DNA of 64,000 bases, taken from the NCBI RefSeq assembly GCF_009834915.1, contig NZ_WVHS01000002.1, positions 558,001 to 622,000 of the forward strand. The letters are read 5' to 3'. Shown here in pieces: positions 8,744-16,976 of the stretch. The stretch's first letter is position 1. Every line of letters begins with the position of its first letter. Source of the stretch: Hufsiella ginkgonis (GTDB taxonomy: Bacteria; Bacteroidota; Bacteroidia; Sphingobacteriales; Sphingobacteriaceae). The position numbers and the translations under genes are program-made. The notes below the pieces were generated by a model, which did not search any database, was not told the origin of the DNA, and was given only the letters and a program-made list of their open reading frames with translations.

Positions 8744-10492
8744 CTATGGAAACACCTGGATCGCATCCACTTTGGTTGTTATGCTGGCTGTTTTGCTGTG
8801 GTATATCCTGATCCAATTAATCGCATTGAGATTAGGGGTACCGCCGGTGGTCGACGCCGTGGCAAACGTTTTAGTCACCAGGTTCCACCCGTTTACCAGG
8901 GGGCCGATGTTCCAGTTGTATTCGTTAACATCGGCTGCTCCCCCGCTTCCCACTTCGATCTGGTTGGAAGCACTGAACCTGGTAATATCAGACACATAAT
9001 ACCAGAACTGGATTTTACCGGTCGCAACCGATGCACCCGAATTAAATGGGGTAAACACCTTCTTGAATTCATCGGTACCGCTGCCAACCGATTGAAGTGA
9101 AGCGGTGCCCTCTTTCTTATCAGTTGTATTGACGGACAGGGTATTTGCCGAGATCCAGCCTGTGCTGGCATCGCAAACGTCGAGATAATTGGTATAGGGG
9201 GTGGTATGGGTGGCCTGGTACGGGATAATCCCTTTCACCATTTTTCCGCCGTTATTTACCAGGCGCAAGTAGAAGTCCTTAGAACAAGCCACCCCGTCTG
9301 CGTCCAGTGTCAGGAAATATTTGCCTGCCGGGATCTGCGACGCATCCTCGGCGCATTTAAAAATGGAGGTTGCTTCCTGTGCTTCATCGAACATGGCAAC
9401 ATATACACTTTGTACGCCGGCGTTCCGCATGCCAGCGAATTGCGACCACATAAAATTACCGTACATGCGCTTGATCTGGTTTTGCGGCGAGCTGGCTCCG
9501 TTGGTGTTGTAAAAGGCCGTTCCCGGGTAGCTCATCGCCTGGTAGTCCAGCCCATTGGCGTTACAATAAGCCAGGTCGCTTGTATAAGTGGCCTGGAAGC
9601 CTCCTTGTTTACCTACATGCCAGGGCATGATCATGTCGCAGGCGTTATAGGCAGGCTGGTTTGGAGTATCCGTAGCAAAATTGGCCAGCGGCGCCCCTAT
9701 TACATAACATCCCTGGGCCTTAAACCAATTGATCTTAGTCAGCCAATCGGCGGTTGTTCCACGTCCCGATTTGCCCACTCCCCAGAAGCAAACTACCGGT
9801 TTCCCATTCTGTTTTGCATAATTGGGTGAAGCCACCAGGTTAAGGGTACCGGTGATGGTACTCGTCCAGTCTGCGTCTATCGGGTCCGTAGCGCTGCAAT
9901 CATACATGATATAAAATTTACGGCCATATGTTTGAGCGGCATTTTTCATCCGCGTAGCAATACCGTCGAACTGGGCCTTTTTAACGCTGCCCGCTACAAT
10001 AGCGCTGCCAAATCGCTGGAGCGCGATACAATCTATCCCGTTTTGTTGCATCCAAAGCGCGTGTACGTTAGATACCTGCTGATCGTACGAAGAAAACATC
10101 TTCGCTGGCTGGCCATTACCCAGGTTTCCAAAATAGCCCGGCTGCGTTACACCGGCCTGGGTAAACGGGCTTCCCGCGTAAGTAGACGTATATTCCGAGC
10201 AATCGGGCCACATTTCAAGGTTCTGGTGCTGCCAGCTATTATAAGGAGAGCCGTCGCCGGCTGCCGCAAACCATCCCTGGTAGCCAACCGTTACTTTACC
10301 CACCACATCGCCCACGGGTGAGCCGAAAACAGATGCGCCGAACTTATTCCCCGACGATTCACTTCCCGAACCGTCGTACAAATCGTTTTGAGAGCAGGAA
10401 ACAAGCGCAATTGCCAACAGGCCGAATGCTACTGATTTTTTCGTTCCGGGCGCAGCAGCCCTGGCTTTAAAGCCATTCATGTTTGGTTTCAT
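8744..10492 (-). CDS. Glycoside hydrolase family 71/99-like lipoprotein
   Basis: A 582-aa secreted lipoprotein. The long n-region is followed by a hydrophobic stretch and a lipobox ending ALVSC. From about residue 65 the sequence (VGYQGWFAA, NLEMWPDC, QQNGIDCIALQRF, MPWHVGK, VYVAMFDEAQEATS) resembles GH71/GH99-like (beta/alpha)8 proteins annotated as xylosidase or endo-mannanase-like. The last 150 residues look like a carbohydrate-binding beta-sandwich. The substrate is not predictable. The gene stands alone, with no SusC/SusD pair beside it, and is convergent with the histidine kinase gene. The family call is from remembered similarity. Confidence 0.75.
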   Translation of the reverse strand: MKPNMNGFKARAAAPGTKKSVAFGLLAIALVSCSQNDLYDGSGSESSGNKFGASVFGSPVGDVVGKVTVGYQGWFAAAGDGSPYNSWQHQNLEMWPDCSEYTSTYAGSPFTQAGVTQPGYFGNLGNGQPAKMFSSYDQQVSNVHALWMQQNGIDCIALQRFGSAIVAGSVKKAQFDGIATRMKNAAQTYGRKFYIMYDCSATDPIDADWTSTITGTLNLVASPNYAKQNGKPVVCFWGVGKSGRGTTADWLTKINWFKAQGCYVIGAPLANFATDTPNQPAYNACDMIMPWHVGKQGGFQATYTSDLAYCNANGLDYQAMSYPGTAFYNTNGASSPQNQIKRMYGNFMWSQFAGMRNAGVQSVYVAMFDEAQEATSIFKCAEDASQIPAGKYFLTLDADGVACSKDFYLRLVNNGGKMVKGIIPYQATHTTPYTNYLDVCDASTGWISANTLSVNTTDKKEGTASLQSVGSGTDEFKKVFTPFNSGASVATGKIQFWYYVSDITRFSASNQIEVGSGGAADVNEYNWNIGPLVNGWNLVTKTFATASTTGGTPNLNAINWIRIYHSKTASITTKVDAIQVFP

Positions 10493-10861
10493 TTTTAAAT
10501 AGTAAGGCGATGCGCTGCCAGGCAGTTTAATCGCCGGTTTATAATTGGGTTAGTTGTTCGCACGAAATACACGGTACACCTGCACCAGGATACCATGCTG
10601 CCGGTTTGGCGGCCGGGAGCGTTACCGGTAACCGGCGATAATAAGAGGCTAATTATCAACTAATTTATAGGCAGCCCATAATATTTTGTTAATAACTCCT
10701 TAATGAACGGATCGCCGCCGCAGATAATGATCATTGACGGCAATATTGTTCGGGGCCCGGTGGCTTTTGATGATAAAGCAAACATGGCATCTTGCCTATT
10801 CCCGCTTTTTAAACTAAATTTGAGTGATCCGAATGTTCACTATTTTAATCCTGCCTTACAC
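10493..10861. other. 369-bp divergent intergenic region
   Basis: This gap separates the GH-like lipoprotein (minus) from the receiver gene (plus). It holds the -7 word at 10815-10822 and a perfect 12-bp palindrome, GTTACCGGTAAC, at 10621-10632 that could be an operator. A frame is open from an ATG at 10703 into the receiver gene, but its 53 residues have no receiver similarity and the promoter lies inside it. Nothing else was recognised. Confidence 0.5.
10815..10822 (+). promoter_or_regulatory. -7 promoter element TAAATTTG of the receiver-cyclase operon
   Basis: An exact -7 word. Transcription would start near 10828 and leave a leader of about 34 nt before ATG 10862. A TTG at about 10795-10797 lies at an acceptable distance for a weak -33 element. 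Confidence 0.6.
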
Positions 10862-11239
10862 ATGAAGATACTTGTCGTTGACGACGAAACAGACGTGCAG
10901 CCCCTGTTCTTACAGCGTTTCAGAAAGGAGATACGCAACCACGAGATCGATTTCACATTTGCCCTTTCGGGCGAAGAAGCATTGTCGTACCTTGAGCAAA
11001 ACCCTTCCGAGATCGTGCTCATTCTTTCGGACATTAACATGCCCGGAATGAGCGGCCTCGACCTGCTCGAGCGTATCCGCGAGAAGTACGATACTCCACC
11101 GCCGGTGGTGATGATGATTACGGCGTACGGCGATGAGGACAACCGCAAATATGCCATAGAGCACGGCGCGAACGACTTCCTGACAAAGCCGCTGGATTTT
11201 AATACATTAAAAGAGAAACTTAGAAGCTTAGAGATATAA
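10862..11239 (+). CDS. Single-domain response regulator (CheY-like)
   Basis: A 125-aa receiver with the acidic pair D7/D8, phospho-acceptor D57 (LSDINMPGMSG), T/S switch in MMITAYG and the conserved lysine in FLTKPLDF. There is no output domain. The start was placed at ATG 10862, where the receiver fold begins, because the promoter word lies inside the longer frame. Its stop overlaps the ATG of the next gene (TAATG at 11237-11241), so the two are translationally coupled. It probably relays phosphate between the nearby kinases and another protein. Confidence 0.9.
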   Translation: MKILVVDDETDVQPLFLQRFRKEIRNHEIDFTFALSGEEALSYLEQNPSEIVLILSDINMPGMSGLDLLERIREKYDTPPPVVMMITAYGDEDNRKYAIEHGANDFLTKPLDFNTLKEKLRSLEI

Positions 11240-12282
11240 TGGCCAAGATACTGGTAGTTGACGATGAGGCCGACCTGGAGCTGCTGGTAAAACAGAAGTT
11301 CCGTCGCAAGATCCGGGAGAATTTATATGAATTTGTTTTTGCTCATAACGGCATCGAGGCGCTGGAACGCCTGGCCGAAAATCCTGATATCGATATCGTG
11401 CTCAGCGATATCAACATGCCCGAAATGGATGGGCTCACCCTCCTGACGAGGCTCCCTGCAGCCAACCCGCTGATCAAAGCCGTAATGGTTTCCGCCTATG
11501 GCGATATGGAAAACATCCGCATGGCGATGAACCGCGGTGCATTCGATTTCGTGTGCAAACCGGTGAATTTCGAGGACCTGGAGCTTACCATGGATAAAAC
11601 CGTGCTGCACGTACAGCAGCTGCGGGAAACCATGAAGGCCATTAAGGAGAACAACATCCTGAAAATGTACGTGGATGAAAACGTGCTCAATTTCATGACC
11701 CACAAGGAGTTTGAGCACAGCCTGCTGGCCAACGAAACGCTCGACGCCACCGTTATGTTCATCGATATCTGCGGTTTTACCGCGATCTCGGAGCACTTAC
11801 CCGCCAACACCGTGGTACAGCTGATCAACAAGCTGTTCGACCTGATGGTAAAGGAGATCATCGCCCAGAAAGGGCATGTCGATAAATTTATGGGTGATGC
11901 CGTGATGGCCGTTTTCCGTGGCGATTACCACCTCGACCGTGCCATCGACGTGGCCCTGGCCATTCGCGAGCAGTTTAAAACTGCCGAAGAGATCGCCCTG
12001 GAAGGAAAGGTATTCACTCCGCAGATCTCTGTAGGCATCAATGCCGGCGAAATGGTGTCGGGAAACATCGGCTCTGCCTCGCTCCGCCGGCTGGACTATA
12101 CGGTGATCGGTGATTCTGTGAACCTCGCACAGCGTTTGCAGTCGGCGGCACAGCCCGGCCAGATCGTGATCTCTGAAGAGGTGTACGAACGCGCAAAAGA
12201 ATCCTTTAATTGCCAGCGCATCGGCGAAGTAAATCTGAAGAACAAGGCGAAGGCAGTGATGATTTATGAAGTAGTGGACTGA
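11239..12282 (+). CDS. Response regulator with class III adenylate cyclase output
   Basis: The 347-aa protein joins a receiver (D8/D9, phospho-acceptor D57, K107) through a helical linker (about 115-165) to a class III nucleotide cyclase domain. Metal-binding D176 (FIDICGFT) and D220 (KFMGDAVM) are present. The adenine-recognition positions are K216 and T288 (DYTVIGD), and the transition-state residues N295 and R299 are intact. This set predicts an active adenylate rather than guanylate cyclase. The role is inferred: a two-component signal would be turned into cAMP. It is coupled by TAATG to the upstream receiver and lies 2.5 kb downstream of two kinases. Confidence 0.9.
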   Translation: MAKILVVDDEADLELLVKQKFRRKIRENLYEFVFAHNGIEALERLAENPDIDIVLSDINMPEMDGLTLLTRLPAANPLIKAVMVSAYGDMENIRMAMNRGAFDFVCKPVNFEDLELTMDKTVLHVQQLRETMKAIKENNILKMYVDENVLNFMTHKEFEHSLLANETLDATVMFIDICGFTAISEHLPANTVVQLINKLFDLMVKEIIAQKGHVDKFMGDAVMAVFRGDYHLDRAIDVALAIREQFKTAEEIALEGKVFTPQISVGINAGEMVSGNIGSASLRRLDYTVIGDSVNLAQRLQSAAQPGQIVISEEVYERAKESFNCQRIGEVNLKNKAKAVMIYEVVD

Positions 12283-12301
12283 GGAAGGAGGTTGGGAGGT
12301 T

Positions 12302-12356
12302 ACGCTGAACGTCTCCCATCCGGCGACATGCCGTTACGTCGGACGTATACCTCATC
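12302..12356. repeat. Degenerate 7-bp tandem repeat, ACGTnnn family (cyclase-yitT gap)
   Basis: Units acgctga, acgtctc, ccatccg, gcgacat, a 6-bp slip, then acgtcgg, acgtata and cctcatc. The array fills most of the 81-bp gap between the two convergent genes. Confidence 0.65.
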
Positions 12357-12363
12357 CAACCTG

Positions 12364-13245
12364 TCAATGTCTTGCTCTTTTCTTCAGCACTCCGCCCGCA
12401 GCCTCCTTAATGGTATTGGTGAACACGAATGCTTTTTCATCGATCTCGTGTACCAGGTTGCGGAGCCTGCGTACTTCCAGGCGCGTGATGATGGTGAAAA
12501 TGATATCTGCCGGCTGGCTGATGTGAAAGCTGTCTCTCAGGAAACCGCGTTCCCCCTTATAAATAGTGATACCGCGACCGAGCTTCATCACCAGCTGCTC
12601 TTTAATTTCTTCGCTCTTGCCCGAAATAATGGTCACACCGGTGTATTCTTCCAGGCCTTCGATCACGAAAGAAATGGTGCGGGAGGCAGTATAATAGGTA
12701 AGCACGGAATATAAGGCTGTCGCCAGGCCGCTAAAGAGGGCCGCAATGAGGAAGATGATCACATTGATACCGAGAATGATCTCGCTGATGGTAAAGCTGC
12801 TCCGTTTAAGCGTGTACAGGGCCAGCACTTCGATGCCATCCAGTGCGCATCCGCCACGCATGGCCAGGCCGATCCCGATCCCCATAAAAACCCCGCCAAA
12901 AATGGCAGCGAGCAATTTGTCGTCGGCGATATGCGCCACCTCGAAATTAAAAAAATACAGGCTGATAGAGAGCCCTACGATACACGCCATGGTTTTAACG
13001 GCAAAATGCCGGCTCACCTGGAATGCGCTGAGCACCACGAACGGGATATTGGTGAGAATAATGGCATAAGTAATGTTGATGTGCGTATACTCATGGATCA
13101 ACAGCGACATCCCGGTTACCCCACCGTCGAGAAACTGGTTTGGCATCAGGAACCCTTTCAGCGCAAACGAACAAAATAATATACCCGCAATAATATAGAT
13201 CGTATCCTTTATTACTGATGGAACTGAAGTAGTTAATATTTGCAT
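12364..13245 (-). CDS. YitT family membrane protein (DUF161/DUF2179)
   Basis: The 293-aa protein has five or six membrane helices in the first 200 residues, including the family segment PNQFLDGGVTGMSLLIH and a glycine-rich MGIGIGLAMRGG. A C-terminal soluble DUF2179 domain (about 205-285) follows. YitT proteins are widespread inner-membrane proteins of unproven function, sometimes proposed as transporters. Its ATG overlaps the TAA of the HD-domain gene (TAATG), so the two form an operon. The family assignment is secure and the function open. Confidence 0.85.
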   Translation of the reverse strand: MQILTTSVPSVIKDTIYIIAGILFCSFALKGFLMPNQFLDGGVTGMSLLIHEYTHINITYAIILTNIPFVVLSAFQVSRHFAVKTMACIVGLSISLYFFNFEVAHIADDKLLAAIFGGVFMGIGIGLAMRGGCALDGIEVLALYTLKRSSFTISEIILGINVIIFLIAALFSGLATALYSVLTYYTASRTISFVIEGLEEYTGVTIISGKSEEIKEQLVMKLGRGITIYKGERGFLRDSFHISQPADIIFTIITRLEVRRLRNLVHEIDEKAFVFTNTIKEAAGGVLKKRARH

Positions 13246-13829
13246 TAAGGCTGCTGCATTTTAAGTTTGATTGATTGAAGGTGCTTTATCTTCGTTGCTT
13301 TTCTCAGTTGAATAGCGGTATCGGTAAAATACCGGTGGGTTTCCAGGAAACTGACTTGTCGCGTATTCCATTCTGCTTCACTATTTACCAACGCCGCCGC
13401 AGATAGCTCCTGAAAAAAGCGCTCCGCCACGATAAAATAATCGCCCCTGCCAAGATAGTCAAGATCTGCGTCGCAAAGTATTTCCTCAAGATGATTTTTT
13501 GGTGACTGCGGCAGTTTAGTAGCCCGGATCATTCCACAAATGGCGGTAATCTCCTTTTCGGTATAGCCAAATCCCGGCAGGTATGACATCGCAAGCCGGC
13601 AGGACTCGTCTTCGTGCCCCGCCGCTTTCGACAGGTAGCCGGAATCATGAAACATCGCCGCCGTTTGTAACAGGGTCTTTTCGTATCCCGTTACGCCTTC
13701 CGCTGTTGCGAGCGTTTCTGCGGCGCGTAGTACATCGAGCGTATGTGCCAGGGTATGATATGTTAAATAAGGCGGCAGCTCCTTATTTAACTTTTCCGCT
13801 ATAAAATCACGGGCTTGTTCAAATTGCAT
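13245..13829 (-). CDS. Stand-alone HD-domain phosphohydrolase
   Basis: A 194-aa protein with an HD-type metal site: YHTLAHTLDV near residue 25, FHDSGYL near 73 and a later H-E plus CDADLDYLG. This fits a soluble metal-dependent phosphohydrolase. Nothing in the sequence identifies the substrate. Similar small HD proteins are common in Sphingobacteriaceae. It is translationally coupled to the YitT gene downstream, which is the only functional hint. The gene begins with an ATG 8 nt after a TAnnTTCG word. Confidence 0.75.
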   Translation of the reverse strand: MQFEQARDFIAEKLNKELPPYLTYHTLAHTLDVLRAAETLATAEGVTGYEKTLLQTAAMFHDSGYLSKAAGHEDESCRLAMSYLPGFGYTEKEITAICGMIRATKLPQSPKNHLEEILCDADLDYLGRGDYFIVAERFFQELSAAALVNSEAEWNTRQVSFLETHRYFTDTAIQLRKATKIKHLQSIKLKMQQP

Positions 13830-13836
13830 GTTAGCG

Positions 13837-13844
13837 CGAAGATA
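13837..13844 (-). promoter_or_regulatory. -7 promoter element TATCTTCG of the HD-yitT operon
   Basis: The TAnnTTCG variant on the minus strand, 8 nt before the ATG at 13829. A leaderless or nearly leaderless start is implied. Confidence 0.5.
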
Positions 13845-13861
13845 AGGATGAATCTTTAATG

Positions 13862-13894
13862 AACAACGGAGAAGTTGTTTACTTCTCCGTTGTT
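13862..13894 (-). terminator. Hairpin downstream of prmC
   Basis: A perfect 14-bp stem, AACAACGGAGAAGT, with a 5-nt loop. It lies 35 bp past the prmC stop and just upstream of the HD-gene promoter. The U-tract is poor, so termination efficiency is uncertain. Confidence 0.6.
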
Positions 13895-13928
13895 AAAAGA
13901 CCGCTATCTCACAGCCTCACGAATCCCT

Positions 13929-14816
13929 TTACAATTTTGCAGCGCGAACCATTCTCGCCCTCCCCATCATGTCTTTTTTCAATTGGACAGAAGCGAAACC
14001 CGCGTTAGAAATTAGCTGAACAACCTGTTCGCCGTATGCCTCGTTAATTTCAAAAAAAAGCAGACCGCCTGGTACTAGCAACCGGACGGCGAGTGCCGTA
14101 ATTCTCCGGTAGAACAGCAGGGGGTCCGGGTCATCTACGAACAACGCGGTATGTGGTTCGAAATCAAGTACATTCCGGTGCATCGAATCTTTCTCTGCTT
14201 CGGCGATATAGGGCGGGTTGCTAACGATCATGCTGAACTGCCTGCCTGCGATCTTCCGGTCAATTTCTTCACTAAGCATATCTCCTTGTAAAAAACGTAC
14301 TTCAGCCTTGTTTTTCACCGAATTATAAAGCGCCACCTCCAGCGCGTCAAAAGAAATATCGTTCGCCCAAACATCCGCGTGCGGCAGGTGTTTCTTCAGC
14401 GAAATGGCGATGCAGCCGGAACCGGTACCAATATCCAGGAGAGTTAATGGCTGATAGCCTGCGGCTGATAGCTGGTAGCGGTTAGCTGATAGCTCTGCCC
14501 TGATCCAGTCGACGAGTTCTTCTGTTTCGGGGCGTGGGATCAATACGGCGGGCGTTACCTTAAAGGTTAAGCCGTAAAAAGGTGCTTCGCCGATAATGTA
14601 TTGGATGGGTTTACCGGTTAGCAGCCCGTCTTCCATTTGCGCCAGGGAGGTCTCTTCCATCAGCGAAAGCGGGCGGTCGCGATTTATCAGCAATTGCGGG
14701 CGGCTGAGGCTGCAAACATGCTCTAAAGCGTATTGTGCGAGGCTGGCGGCTTCAACAGGATCGTAAATTTGCAGGAGACGGTCGGTCAGGAGACGCTCAG
14801 CTGTAGCCAATGTCAT
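13929..14816 (-). CDS. prmC: Peptide chain release factor N5-glutamine methyltransferase
   Basis: PrmC methylates the glutamine of the GGQ motif of release factors RF1/RF2. The 295-aa protein has the helical N-domain (about 1-90, with the family signature YYG-like FYGL and LIPRPETEELV), SAM motif I (LDIGTGSGCIA, 127-137) and the catalytic NPPY at 200-203. The linker at about 107-124 (ELSANRYQLSAAGYQPL) is encoded by a degenerate 7-bp repeat array, which is unusual for a housekeeping enzyme and should be a surface loop. A one-mismatch -7 word precedes the ATG. The gene is divergent from speA. Confidence 0.92.
   Translation of the reverse strand: MTLATAERLLTDRLLQIYDPVEAASLAQYALEHVCSLSRPQLLINRDRPLSLMEETSLAQMEDGLLTGKPIQYIIGEAPFYGLTFKVTPAVLIPRPETEELVDWIRAELSANRYQLSAAGYQPLTLLDIGTGSGCIAISLKKHLPHADVWANDISFDALEVALYNSVKNKAEVRFLQGDMLSEEIDRKIAGRQFSMIVSNPPYIAEAEKDSMHRNVLDFEPHTALFVDDPDPLLFYRRITALAVRLLVPGGLLFFEINEAYGEQVVQLISNAGFASVQLKKDMMGRARMVRAAKL
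14451..14499. repeat. 7-bp tandem repeat inside prmC (CTGATAG family)
   Basis: On the plus strand seven units run in perfect phase: ctgatag, cctgcgg, ctgatag, ctggtag, cggttag, ctgatag, ctctgcc. They lie wholly inside the prmC coding sequence and encode the linker before SAM motif I. On the minus strand the unit is CTATCAG, the same family as the CAGCTAT arrays at 40221-40297. Confidence 0.8.
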
Positions 14817-14876
14817 TTGACAAAGTAAATAAAAACATTACCCAAAATTTTTACATTTTTGCGAAAACTATATTGA

Positions 14877-16268
14877 ATGCAGAGTTACGAGGAATTTATT
14901 GATCTGAGCGTGGGCTTCCCGCAGGAAGGCTTCGAGGTGATCGACGATGAGCTATATTTTCACGACCTGAACCTGATGGAAATGATCGAAACGTATGGCA
15001 CCCCCCTGCGCTTTACGTACCTGCCGATTATCAGTAAAAAGATCCAGCAAGCTAAGCTGCTGTTTAAAAAAGCGATCGTTAACAACAACTATCGCGGCAG
15101 CTATAAATATTGTTATTGTACCAAAAGCTCGCATTTTAAACATGTGGTTGAAGAGGCGCTGAAGAACAATATCCACCTGGAAACGTCTTCTGCCTTCGAC
15201 ATGCCGATGATCGACGCGCTGCAGAAAAAAGGCGTGGTAAAAAAGGACATGACGGTAATTTGCAACGGGTTTAAAACTTACCAGTATAAGCAATACATTA
15301 TCGACATGCTGCACGACGGGTACATCAACATTATCCCCGTACTCGACAATAAAGAGGAGTTCAACATCTACGACGATGAGGTGGAGATGGACACGCCCTG
15401 TAACCTGGGCATCCGCATAGCGGCAGAAGAACAGCCCGACTCGCAATTTTATACTTCGCGGCTGGGTATACGCATGGAAGACGTGATCGAGTTCTATAAC
15501 AGCAAGGTAGCGCATAATCCCGCCTTCCGGGTGAAACTGCTGCATTTCTTTATCAACTCGGGGATTTCAGACACGCCTTACTATTGGAACGAGCTCGAGA
15601 AATATGTAACGCTCTATTGCAAGTTCAAAAAGATTAACCCGCACCTGGACACGCTGGATATAGGCGGCGGAATGCCTTTTAAAGATTCGCTGGTATTTGA
15701 TTTCGATTACGAGTACATGGTGAACGAGATCGTAAAACGAATCAAAGAGATCTGCGCGGAAAACGACGTGGTGGAACCGGATATCATTACCGAATTCGGG
15801 AAATACACGGTGGCGGAAGCGTCCGGGATACTTTACAAAGTATTAGGCCGCAAACAGCAGAACGACCGCGAACGCTGGCTGATGCTCGACGGTTCATTTA
15901 TCACCAACCTGCCCGATGTCTGGGCCCTGAACCAAAAATACATCCTGCTCCCCATCAACAACTGGGATGCTGAATACGAACGTGTAAATCTTGGCGGAAT
16001 CACTTGCGACGGCCAGGACTACTACAACCAGGAAGCCCATATGAACAGCGTGTTCATGCCCAAAACCAGGAAACTCCAATATATCGGATTCTTCCACACC
16101 GGTGCTTACCAGGAAGTATTAAGCGGGTATGGCGGTATTCACCACTGCCTGCTGCCCTCGCCCAAACATGTCATTATCCGCAGGAACCGCGATGAGACGT
16201 TTAACTTCGAAGTATTCGGAGAAGAGCAGAACTCAAAACAGGTGTTGAAGATATTGGGATATGTGTAG
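14877..16268 (+). CDS. speA: Arginine decarboxylase, fold-III PLP type
   Basis: The 463-aa protein matches the shorter Bacteroidota enzymes annotated as arginine decarboxylase, which convert arginine to agmatine for polyamine synthesis. It has an alanine-racemase-like barrel with the probable PLP lysine K83 in YCTKSSH. A glycine loop, LDIGGGMPF, lies near residue 262 for phosphate binding, and a C-terminal beta domain carries the family's GCY-like substrate segment. It is shorter than the E. coli SpeA (about 650 aa). The upstream CATTTTTG is a one-mismatch -7 word. Substrate specificity is inferred from annotation practice. Confidence 0.82.
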   Translation: MQSYEEFIDLSVGFPQEGFEVIDDELYFHDLNLMEMIETYGTPLRFTYLPIISKKIQQAKLLFKKAIVNNNYRGSYKYCYCTKSSHFKHVVEEALKNNIHLETSSAFDMPMIDALQKKGVVKKDMTVICNGFKTYQYKQYIIDMLHDGYINIIPVLDNKEEFNIYDDEVEMDTPCNLGIRIAAEEQPDSQFYTSRLGIRMEDVIEFYNSKVAHNPAFRVKLLHFFINSGISDTPYYWNELEKYVTLYCKFKKINPHLDTLDIGGGMPFKDSLVFDFDYEYMVNEIVKRIKEICAENDVVEPDIITEFGKYTVAEASGILYKVLGRKQQNDRERWLMLDGSFITNLPDVWALNQKYILLPINNWDAEYERVNLGGITCDGQDYYNQEAHMNSVFMPKTRKLQYIGFFHTGAYQEVLSGYGGIHHCLLPSPKHVIIRRNRDETFNFEVFGEEQNSKQVLKILGYV

Positions 16269-16271
16269 AAA

Positions 16272-16306
16272 ACGTTCGACTGCTCACGTTCAACGTTGCT
16301 GCCGTG
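16272..16306. repeat. Degenerate 7-bp tandem repeat, ACGTnnn family (after speA)
   Basis: Units acgttcg, actgctc, acgttca, acgttgc and tgccgtg begin 3 bp after the speA stop codon and keep perfect 7-bp phase. A possible 9-bp hairpin (16327-16354, one G-U pair) follows and may end the speA transcript. Confidence 0.7.
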
Positions 16307-16384
16307 AGCTTCTATCCGGAGATGGTTATGTTGTTAGTTACCGTCAATAACATACGAATTAAAATACGGGGTCATCTATAACGT

Positions 16385-16392
16385 TATATTTG
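16385..16392 (+). promoter_or_regulatory. -7 promoter element TATATTTG of the DUF695 lipoprotein
   Basis: An exact -7 word, 17 nt before ATG 16409, leaving a leader of about 11 nt. Confidence 0.6.
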
Positions 16393-16408
16393 CTTATTAT
16401 CACCCGGT

Positions 16409-16942
16409 ATGCGACTGATCTTGATTGTCCTCTTTATTCCCTTATTGGCCTGTACCAATCATCCGTCAACCATGGCCAGTTCCGGCACGACGGAAGTGCG
16501 CGATTCGCTGCCCCGTGAGCGCTTCGTACTCCTGCCATTCATGATGGGCACCGACAAGGCGGTGATCTCGATCGACACCACTTACAAGAAATTCGGCCAA
16601 AAGGCAGCCTTCCCGATTTCATTATTCATTACTATCAACACTGAAGAAAAGGATGCAGACGGATTCCCGACCGCGAAGGAAGCGGCTGTTTTCACGTCGA
16701 TTGAAACGAAGCTGACCACAGCGCTTGCGCCCTTTAAAACCTGTTACATCGGCAAAACCACGGTAAAGGGCTACCGCGATATGATCTTCTACATCAAAAA
16801 AGAAGATCAGCCAAAAATCAGCCGGGTGGTTGGGGAAATCAAAAAGAAGCAAGCACGGCTGAAAGAATTCACGTTTGAAAACGATGCACTGTGGGAAGGG
16901 GTTGGGGAATTTTACGGGGCGGTTGGGGAGAATAGAAAATAG
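16409..16942 (+). CDS. Lipoprotein with DUF695-like domain
   Basis: A 177-aa protein with a short signal peptide and lipobox (IPLLAC, C15). The mature part contains the features I recall of DUF695, including FPISLFITINTEEKD, DGFPTAKEA and TCYIGKTTVKGYRDMIFYIK. DUF695 has no established function. It is transcribed alone from the promoter at 16385 and is convergent with the pseudouridine synthase gene. Location at the inner or outer membrane is inferred from the lipobox only. Confidence 0.7.
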   Translation: MRLILIVLFIPLLACTNHPSTMASSGTTEVRDSLPRERFVLLPFMMGTDKAVISIDTTYKKFGQKAAFPISLFITINTEEKDADGFPTAKEAAVFTSIETKLTTALAPFKTCYIGKTTVKGYRDMIFYIKKEDQPKISRVVGEIKKKQARLKEFTFENDALWEGVGEFYGAVGENRK

Positions 16943-16976
16943 TTTCCATTCCCTGCGCTCTATCTCTGTCCCCTTC

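Noticed and set aside
10703-10861. Longer receiver protein starting at ATG 10703
   Set aside because: The additional 53 residues do not resemble a receiver and the promoter at 10815 lies inside.
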